A stretch of DNA of 35,626 nucleotides from Collodictyon triciliatum (lineage: Eukaryota > CRuMs). The position numbers and the translations under genes are program-made. Location: assembly GCA_043381765.1 (NCBI GenBank), contig JBHJMP010000236.1, positions 1 to 35,626 on the forward strand, written 5' to 3'. Below the pieces are notes generated by a model, which saw nothing but the letters and a program-made list of their open reading frames with translations, was not told the DNA's origin and made no database searches. This document shows, piece by piece, positions 1-11,148 of the stretch (positions within the stretch are counted from its first letter, which is position 1; the number at the start of each line of letters is the position of its first letter).

Positions 1-209
1 TGTTTTTGTTTTTGTTTTTTTATTTTTGTTATTTTTGTTTTTTTGTTTTTTTGTTTTTTGTTTTTTTGAGGGGGCTGTGTCCAGACAACTGGGACCGTTC
101 TTGTGGCAAGCACGCTTCTTTGTGATCGAGAAAAGAAAATATAAAGAGGAAAGAAAAAAGAAGAAAAAAGACTCGTGGCCTTATTCCCCTCTCTTTTAGC
201 CCTGAGCCG

Positions 210-243
<34 letters not shown>

Positions 244-283
244 CCAACAAGAGCGGTTGCGCAAGGAAAAATTAAGAAGCGCA
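1..283. other. Left flank: simple repeats and 5' leader of the ankyrin gene
   Basis: Positions 1-68 are an irregular T-rich repeat (T5-7 broken by G). Positions 69-215 are unique sequence. A run of about 28 A occupies roughly 216-243, just before the ATG at 284. I see no gene here. Open frames through this stretch only translate the homopolymers (poly-F or poly-K). Confidence 0.8.
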
Positions 284-1794
284 ATGCCGCGTGTGGACGA
301 ATCGGTTGAGCAGCTGGTCATGAGCGCAGAGCGGGGCGATCTGCAGCAAGTCAAGGACCTTGTGGAAGGCCAACAGGTTTCTGTGGACGCCCTCAGCTCG
401 CGCAGAGAATGTGCACTCCACGTGGCCGTCCGTCGTGGCCGAACAGAGTGTGTCCGGTATCTTCTTCTGCGGAATGCCTCGGTCGATATTGTCGATGCTG
501 ATGGAAACTGGCCGATACACTTGGCCGCTCGCTCGGGTTTGTGCGAAATGATTGCTAATGTGTGTGTGTGTTTTTTTTGTGCATATAGATACAAATGTAT
601 ATATCACAGTGGCGGCATTTTTCCTGTCATGATGATAATCTCGCTTCCAAACGGTACATCATATGCATTCGACATGTGCTAGCTCGACACGAAATTCTTG
701 GACTACTATTACGCAAGAAAAGACATCATGTCAATGTGCTGAACCCACAGGTAGGCATGTTGTGTTGTCTTTTGATTTCCCTCGTGCATTGCTTGATTTT
801 ATCTTTCAATGCCTCACATTAAGCATATATGCATATATTGATTGATAATGCCTGTTTGTTGGTGTTTACAGAGAGAATCGCCTCTTCACTTGGCAGCCAA
901 TTGGGCCGACATCGATACTGTTCGCATGCTTCTCGACTATAACGCTGATGCCACTTTGCCAGGTCCGGATATGCTCGGCACACATCTTGCTCACTATTGA
1001 CTCTCATTTCATACCTTGACTACATCCCCTATCTTTCCAAAAAAAAAAATATTGCATTTTGAAAATCCCAAAAATGTTTTACCCTAAAGGATACAACGGC
1101 CTCACTGCGCTGCATATCGCTTCTATGCGTGGAAAAGTCGATATAGCAGCTGAGCTCCTTGCCTGCGGAGCAAAGATTTCGGCCATCGATGAGACTGGAA
1201 AAACTGCTCTTCATCACGCCGCATACTGCCCAAATCCTCGAATGACTACATTCTTGATTGACAGAGGTATGCGTTTCGAGTGGTCACATCCATGCTTTTA
1301 CATCGTCTCGAATAAAAAAAAAATACGCTTTATTATTTGCTCCAGGTGCAAATGTGGACGCACTTGATGAAATAGGAGCCTCTGCTGTGCATTGGGCGTG
1401 CGCGTCTGGCCATGTTGATGTGCTTCGGGTGTTGCTCCAGGTGGGTGCAGAACCGAATCTGAAAACAACCAAGGGCAATACTCCGCTGCATTTGGCTGCG
1501 AAGGAAGGATTTGTATCCTGCGTCTCGCTTCTGCTGGAAATTGGCGTGTACAGTGACATCTTAAACCATTCTCGAGAAACGCCCATCGATCTTGCTCAAA
1601 GATTCCGTCATCCAGACGTTGTCCAACTCCTTTCATCGAACTCCAATCCCTCTCCTTTTAACCAGTCCCAATCTCAGGCTGCAGCTGATGTATGTTATTA
1701 ACAAAATTATTGCATATACGAATGAGAATTACAGGTGCAGACATTGTCCATCAAAAAAATTGATATTTTTATTGAAAATCATATTAGAGAGTAA
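284..1794 (+). CDS. Ankyrin-repeat protein, six exons
   Basis: Proposed exons are 284-563, 683-750, 872-962, 1090-1266, 1346-1689 and 1735-1794, giving 339 residues ending in TAA. Frames join correctly at every GT..AG junction; the exon 1/2 junction is least certain because several GT dinucleotides lie in a GT repeat at 560-569. The ATG at 284 (MPRVDES) is the first ATG of the frame. Ankyrin helix-turn-helix signatures recur: CALHVAVRRG, WPIHLAARSG, SPLHLAANWA, TALHIASMRG, TALHHAAY, SAVHWACASG and TPLHLAAKEG, each followed by a leucine-rich second helix and mostly by an N/D-x-x-D/N loop. There are about 8 repeats and no other domain. The tail (about residues 295-339) is Ser/Gln/Asn-rich. Family role: protein-protein scaffold, partner unknown. 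The next gene starts 11 bp after the stop. Confidence 0.85.
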
Positions 1795-1805
1795 GATATG
1801 CTGAA

Positions 1806-4800
1806 ATGGCACACAAAACTGTAATTGAAAACACTCGCAATTTAACTCTGGATGCATCGGCACGGCCTACTGAAGCATCTGTGATGATGATGTCCAAAGC
1901 TGATGTAGTCATGTCAACAAAACCGACATTATCTATTCCTGATATTTCCCTTCCAGATTATTTCATCGAATCCATCGAGAAATACAGAGACAAGGTGTCC
2001 TCGAAATTTACCCAGTGTCTCTTTTCTTCTTTTTCTCTATCTATCTTTTCTACTTCTTTTCTTTCCTCGATAATTGTAATCACGAATATTTGGGCCCGGT
2101 ATATTTCGCTTTAGTGCGTCCTACTAATTTCCTAAACAAACCAGGTGGCCCTCGTGGATTTGTCATCGGGATATCAACTGACGTATAGGCAAATCTCTGT
2201 CGGGATTCGCCGTGTGGCTGCCGGTCTATATGAACAAGGCTTAGACTACCGCCAGACCGTTTCTCTACTTGCCCCCAATATACCTGAGACTATTGTTATA
2301 CTTCATGCCACTGGATACTTGGGAGCAACTCTCTCACCCATCAACCCATCATGGACAACACAACAAGTTGCGTATCATCTCGGGCATAGTGGGGCTTCTG
2401 TGGTAATCACCACCGTCGAATTTTTAAAGAAAGTGTTTGACGCCTGTGATATTGTCCAATCGGTGTCTAAAGTATACGTGATTGGCTCAGAGGGTCCCTT
2501 TGATGTATGTGTATCCCACGCTTTGTTTAGAAAACAAAATCACGTCCATATTTAACTTTTATAATAGAATTCCATTTGCTATTTTTCCCTCGCTTTTGCA
2601 TATTTTATTGTACATACAGTATGTGTGCGCGGTCGTTTAATCCATATTGTCTCAACTTGACACCACGCTTCAGAATGAAAATGTCTCGCCGTTCTCAGTA
2701 CTTTGCCAGCCGGGTAAACTTTTTCCAGAAGTCCCACTGCAGTTTCGGAAGGATGTTGTTTTTTCTCCATTTACGAACGGGAAGTCTGAAAATCCTAAAT
2801 GTGTCGAGTTCACCCATTATAACCTTGTTGCCCAACTTGCACAGGTAAAATTTCAATCAATCAATCAATCAATCAATCAAACAAACAAATTGTTGATGCC
2901 TTACTTCTAAATGTCTGAACGTCTATATGCCAGGGAGCGAGCTATGAAGATATATCTGAAACTGATGTGGTATTTGCGTGTATACCTTTTCACCATGCTA
3001 TCGGTTTGATTTATCAGGCTCATATGTCATTGATGAAAGGTTTGCCTCCCTTTACTTCTTTCAGTTAATAAATTCATATTGTACACAATTTGTTGGGAAG
3101 GAACGATAATGGTATAATAAGTCGAAGCTGAAACTGAATTTTTTTCTTGGTTTTTCGGTTTCGTTATTGATGTATGCACATGAATTAGGTGCCACTATGC
3201 TGCTGTCTCCCGATTCTTCAGTATCAACGTTGCATTCTGTGATAGAAGACAGATGTGTCACAAGACTCTTCTTAATGCCGCCCATACTCCGGGGATTACT
3301 TTATAATCCCGAGTCCAAGAGGAGAAGATTAACTTCAATTAAACAAGTGTGTGCTTTATATGGAAAATAAAATAGATATATGTATTTTTAATCATTCGTA
3401 TTTATTATAGTGTATTTACAAATATCAATCTAGATTTATTGTGGTGGTGCTGAATTACCGGTTGACCTTGCTGCCGAGGCAGGCCGTTTCTTACGGTGCT
3501 ATATCCGACAGTTGTATGGCTCGTCAGAAACTGGAGTAACATTGTCTGATGTTGGTGGCTACAATACCATCCCAGTTACATCCATCGGGCAGCTGCTCGC
3601 TAATATGGAGTGTAAGATTGTAAATCGGGATGGCCAACTTTTGAAAGCTGACCAACACGGAGGTTTGTTCTCTTCTCATTTATCTAATCTATTTTTCTTT
3701 CTGGTTCTTTTTTTCTTTTTCTTTTTTGGATTTGCAGTTGGAAATGATTCAAGTCCAGAAAAAAAAAAACATCTATTTCTAAATTACCATCAATTATATT
3801 TAGAGATATGTTTGAGAGGGCCCCAAATTTTTGTCGGCTACAAGAGCGAAGGAAGCAGTATTCGGTTGGATGCGCATGGTTGGTTTCGCACCGGAGACAT
3901 CGGTTATTTCGACTCACAAGGATATTTTTACTTTGTTGGCACCCAGAAGGATATAGCCCAGAAAGTACACAAGTTGTTTATATGCACTATTGCTCTAACT
4001 CGTGTCATGGTTGCTGGCTAGAATCACTGCTATTTTTAATCGAAAAATTAATTTCTTCAATCATTCGCAGAGAGCTCGTCCTGTCATTGAACCAGCATCT
4101 CAAACGAAAACGACCAAAGATGCTATAGAGAAGCCCTCAGTTGTGCAAAAGCCGCCACTCAAGCCAGCAACGAAATCTAAACCTAAGCAGGAAATTGATA
4201 CAAAGACGGACCAAAAAAATACCGCTGAACCTGCACAGAAACCTAATGCACTTTCAGCCTCGACTGTATCGTCTCACCCCAAGAAACCCATCCCGAAACT
4301 CAAGTCGCCTTACTCAACATCACTGGACGAAGACGAGTATAGTGACGATGATGACTTCAACAAGCCATTAGAGATTAAGAAACAACCTTACCCACATTCA
4401 AAAACTCAGACTCAGAAAACAGTCACCACTCCACCAAGTTCAAAACCTGTCATGGAGCATTCAGACACTGGCCCAAATTATATTCCAACAAATTCGGCTG
4501 TGCCAATTTCAAAGGCACCAACAACAGAAACACCCCATTTCATAGCACCAGAATCTGGAGGGGTACAGATACCAACCAATTTGATGAATATGTTCACCAT
4601 AGACAACGAAATACCTTCCAATATGCCCCAGCCCTCGCAAAGGGACGTGCAATTGAAATTACCAGCAAATCCCACCTTCGCTCCGAAACAAGAGGCCCCT
4701 ACTACAATTATCCAGACAGAAGCCATTAGCATTCAAACACCAGATGCAAACGAGGTATCGTCGCATCATAATCATACTCAACCACAAAGTTCAAGATCGG

Positions 4801-5190
4801 AGTATCAACAACCCAATCATGAACCCAATCATGAACAGGAAATTCAATCGAGCCCCAATACACAGTCGACCATTCATGCGCTATTCGATTTGACTGTATT
4901 CCACTGTCCTAACGAGCAGGCAGTTCGATACGAAAACCGTAGACTTACTTTCGCGATGCTCTCGGAGAGAGTCAATAAGTTGGCGAATGCCTTCATAAGG
5001 TTAATGATAGATATGTTTCTTATCGTGTATCATTAGTTTACGCTTTGTATGAGTTATGATAGAATCATAAATTGAAATTGGATGTACATAGATAGGTTGC
5101 AACGATGACTCTTTAGTAATTCATGCCTAACTAACTAACCCGGTGCGCACCTTTAGGATTGGCCTTAAAAAGTCTCATAAAGTCGTCATC
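1806..5190 (+). CDS. Acyl-CoA-synthetase-like (AMP-binding) protein, apparent tandem-domain fusion, 3' end in gap
   Basis: Exons: 1806-1994, 2145-2504, 2674-2844, 2934-3039, 3189-3346, 3434-3662, 3804-3964, 4071-4999 and 5157-5190 (runs into N). All phases match. Residues 1-458 form an adenylate-forming domain of the 4-coumarate/long-chain acyl-CoA ligase type: SLLAPNIPETIVILHATGYL, PFHHAIGLIYQ, YGSSETG and WFRTGDIGYF are recognisable. The ATP-phosphate loop, normally SSGTTGxPKG, reads TNGKSENPKC, and the frame leaves the domain at VGTQKDIAQK, where the catalytic lid should begin. Exon 8 then encodes about 265 Pro/Lys/Gln/Ser-rich residues and enters a new N-terminal AMP-binding segment (CPNEQAVRYENRRLTFAML, ANAFIR, IGLKKSHKVVI) up to the gap. 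Inference: domain 1 is catalytically impaired and domain 2 may carry activity. Alternative: two genes wrongly joined by my splicing at 3964/4071. Confidence 0.75.
2855..2890. repeat. (AATC)n then (AAAC)n microsatellite in an intron
   Basis: Perfect tetranucleotide AATC copies followed by AAAC copies inside the third intron of the acyl-CoA-synthetase-like gene. Confidence 0.9.
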
Positions 5191-5626
5191 NNNNNNNNNN
5201 NNNNNNNNNNNNNNNNNNNNNNNNNNNNNNNNNNNNNNNNNNNNNNNNNNNNNNNNNNNNNNNNNNNNNNNNNNNNNNNNNNNNNNNNNNNNNNNNNNNN
5301 NNNNNNNNNNNNNNNNNNNNNNNNNNNNNNNNNNNNNNNNNNNNNNNNNNNNNNNNNNNNNNNNNNNNNNNNNNNNNNNNNNNNNNNNNNNNNNNNNNNN
5401 NNNNNNNNNNNNNNNNNNNNNNNNNNNNNNNNNNNNNNNNNNNNNNNNNNNNNNNNNNNNNNNNNNNNNNNNNNNNNNNNNNNNNNNNNNNNNNNNNNNN
5501 NNNNNNNNNNNNNNNNNNNNNNNNNNNNNNNNNNNNNNNNNNNNNNNNNNNNNNNNNNNNNNNNNNNNNNNNNNNNNNNNNNNNNNNNNNNNNNNNNNNN
5601 NNNNNNNNNNNNNNNNNNNNNNNNNN
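5191..5626. other. Assembly gap, 436 N
   Basis: The upstream contig stops inside the second AMP-binding domain. A complete domain would need more than 1.3 kb of coding sequence, so 436 bases cannot hold it plus introns. Either the estimate is too small or the contigs on each side are not neighbours. Confidence 0.99.
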
Positions 5627-5850
5627 CTCCTCGCTCCGAAAAACTTGAGGTGCCGAATATTTTTACGCAAGGTCACGTTCAAAAAGAACTCGTCGAATCT
5701 TTTAGATCTAAGGAAATCCGGGTTTATGAAGATGAGGAACACAAGTTCAGTGCCGAATTGGCTGAAAAGGTTGTCGAGGACATCATGGAAGAAATTGCAT
5801 CAGATATTTTAAGCCAATCCATAACTATGGGGGAGGAGGACGACTTTTGA
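5627..5850 (+). CDS. C-terminal piece of an unidentified acidic protein
   Basis: An open frame runs from the gap to a TGA at 5848-5850 (about 74 residues). It is charged and helical in character: KELVESFRSKEIRVYEDEEH, then AEKVVEDIMEEIASDIL and an acidic end GEEDDF. I recognise no family. It could be the end of the acyl-CoA-synthetase-like gene, since the frame agrees across the N run as sized, but AMP-binding proteins do not normally end this way. It could equally be the last exon of a different gene. No intron is visible in the piece. A hexanucleotide microsatellite begins about 110 bp after the stop. Confidence 0.5.
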
Positions 5851-5959
5851 GAGCTCTCGGCACCTTCTATTCGCCGTTTGTATATCTGATGTTATAAAGC
5901 CTCACATTCCTTAAACATTATTAAGGTGTTATGTTATGATGTACTTTCTTTTTTATTCC

Positions 5960-6058
5960 TTCTATTTCTATTTCTATTTCTATTTCTATTTCTATTTCTA
6001 TTTCTATTTCTATTTCTATTTCTATTTCTATTTCTATTTCTATTTCTATTTCTATTTC
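5960..6058. repeat. (TTTCTA)n hexanucleotide array running into a gap
   Basis: About 16 nearly perfect copies of the 6-bp unit TTTCTA end exactly at the N run. Open frames across it (Phe-Leu or Phe-Tyr alternation) are artefacts of the repeat. Confidence 0.97.
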
Positions 6059-6158
6059 NNNNNNNNNNNNNNNNNNNNNNNNNNNNNNNNNNNNNNNNNN
6101 NNNNNNNNNNNNNNNNNNNNNNNNNNNNNNNNNNNNNNNNNNNNNNNNNNNNNNNNNN
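6059..6158. other. Assembly gap, exactly 100 N
   Basis: The round number suggests a placeholder of unknown length. The left flank is a TTTCTA array and the right flank an AAAAAAC array, so two different repeats meet here and the join carries little positional information. Confidence 0.99.
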
Positions 6159-6464
6159 AAAAAACAAAAAAACAAAAAAACAAAAAAACAAAAAAACAAA
6201 AAAACAAAAAACAAAAAAACAAAAAAACAAAAAAAACAAAAAAAACAAAAAACAAAAAAACACAAAAAGAACAAAAAAAAGAAATCGGAAATCGGGAAAG
6301 AAGAGAAGCAAGGCGTTCGCCCTCTTTGGATCCCAAAGCTGGAGATGAAAGGCTGATGGGCCTCTGCGAATTCCTTCCTTCCTTCCTTCCTTCCTTCCAT
6401 CCATCCTTGCTTCCCTGCTCTCCTGCGCACAAGCGTTTTCTGATGCTGACAAAACAGAGAGGAA
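6159..6464. repeat. A-rich (A5-8 C)n array, CCTT microsatellite, UBA5 leader
   Basis: Positions 6159-6283 are an irregular array of A runs separated by single C. Positions 6371-6407 hold (CCTT)n turning into (CCAT)n. The ATG of UBA5 follows at 6465. I see no other gene in 5851-6464. Confidence 0.9.
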
Positions 6465-9380
<2,916 letters not shown>

Positions 9381-9391
9381 AACTCGTAGAA

Positions 9392-9447
9392 CCAAAGAAT
9401 CAAAGAATCAAAGAAACAAAGAAACAAAGAAACAAAGAAACAAAGAT
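9392..9447. repeat. (AAAGAAAC)-type short tandem repeat after UBA5
   Basis: Copies of AAAGAATC and then AAAGAAAC lie directly downstream of the UBA5 stop, in its probable 3' untranslated region. Confidence 0.85.
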
Positions 9448-9469
9448 ACTTTAAAAATAAAAATTGGCC

Positions 9470-11120
9470 CCATAGTAGAGCTTGCCAACCTTTTCTGGCC
9501 TCTTTGATATATTCGTGCATATTACACTTTCGTGTGTAAGACCAATGGAGCAATTTTAAATACTTGATACGAAGGAGAGACGCCCCAAAAGGTGTTCTGG
9601 TTGTCTCTTTGCATAAAAATGAAAGCCCTGGAAGTCTGCGTGTCTCCTGGTATCCATGTAAATAGCACATCGGGTTTATCAACCACAATAAAGCGCATGG
9701 GAAAACAAGAGCTATCACCGAGGGTAATATAAGCGTATACATTCGACGCGATGTATGGTGGCGGTTTTTTTTTTCATTTTATTATGAGTAAAAGTTGTTA
9801 ATCTCTTGAAATTTAGTTGCATAATTATTTTTAATCGAATATAGGAAAAAAAAAAGAGTTAATTACATAATTTCTTTTTCAATCAAGATACTGCAAATTG
9901 TGCCTCTTCGTTTCAGTTAGGCAGGCTTTAAAATCTCCTAGTTATACCTTCGGGCGATGGTACTTCTGAGTAGGAGTTGTTTGCTCGAGCCACAATCTTT
10001 TGCTTATGCCACAGAGCTAAGAATCGCAATAAAGTCAGACTGTTTGCATTTGGACCCGCTCGCGTACTTGTCTTAGTAATGTTACCCACGGTGATTCAAA
10101 ATCAACAGCAAAGTTTTCGTTCAAATTATTGGATACCATGGCGAATCTGCATTTCGCCTCGAGGAACAAAAATCTACAGGCCAATCCATGTCTGGGATAT
10201 AAAAGTGTACTTTGGCATACACAAGACCAAATGCTTGCACGAATTCATTCTGCTCAAGAAATCTGAATCGCTGTTGTCGAAGAAATTGCGTATGACATTA
10301 GGATTGTTTGACCTATTGGTGTATTTCCTAACATATTATACGTGTGATTTCTTTTTTTGTTTCTCGACACAAAGTCCCAAATTCTGGCAGGAATGAATCG
10401 TCCGCCACTTGTTATTCATTCTATGACCTTAAAATTCAAAGTCAGTGTCTCTTTGAAGTTTGGATGAAAAATATTTCAGTAAATGAGTTGGCCTATATCC
10501 TCCATCAGAACAAAGTTATGTCGAGAGGTTAGACAGGAGTGGTTGTTCATATTTTCAATCAAATTTATTGTTCTTCCGAATGACAAGAAGAAAAAAATTG
10601 TCTTGAGATGATTTGCAAAGATGAACAGCATAACCCCAGTTCTCGAATGGCACTCATGAAGTGTTCCACAGACAAAATTGCACCAAAACGCACGCAGGGA
10701 CGAAAAGCGTTCGATTGATTATCACGCGCTTATCAATTTTGAAACAGTTGGTCATATGACTTTCTATCTTACCAATGAAAACAAAGAAAGAGGATTGCAT
10801 CCATCGTCACCCGATATGCTAGGTATTCAGACATTTTCTATCACATGATTATGACTATTGCGATTGTTGTGATTAATGAAACTATGGAGATATTATTAAT
10901 ATTCATTCCAGATTTAGTTTGAATTTTTTTTATGGTATCACTAGAACTCCGAGAAAAGGTGAAAAACCAAACATAAGGAATCCCAACCCCAACAAACCGT
11001 TCAAAGGCAGACTCAGTGCGCGACAAAGAAAGCACCGATCAAAGACCTGAGACAGTCTCCCCATTGGAGCCTTTCCATAAAACGCTATATCCTCCCGCAT
11101 AAAACCGCCTTTAATATATA
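9470..11120. other. Unresolved region with coding-like fragments on both strands
   Basis: No complete gene can be built. On the minus strand, 9770-9525 is open for about 80 codons with natural composition (MRFIVVDKPDVLFTWIPGD, then a TAA), and about 10360-10110 is open through AFGLVYAKVHFYIPDMDWP. On the plus strand, 10077-10267 is open through LDTMANLHFASRNKNLQ, 10393-10530 through NELAYILHQNKVMSRG followed by a GT, and 10664-10825 through INFETVGHMTFYLTNENKE followed by a GT. Frames change between pieces and plausible splice ends are few. This could be an unrecognised multi-exon gene, a decayed gene, or two small genes on opposite strands. I recognise no family. Confidence 0.3.
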
Positions 11121-11148
11121 ATAATGTTTTACAAGAGTCCAGGCATCC

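Noticed and set aside
2620-2673. An earlier acceptor (2619) for the third exon of the acyl-CoA-synthetase-like gene
   Set aside because: It puts TAA in frame at 2638; the acceptor before 2674 keeps the frame and phase.
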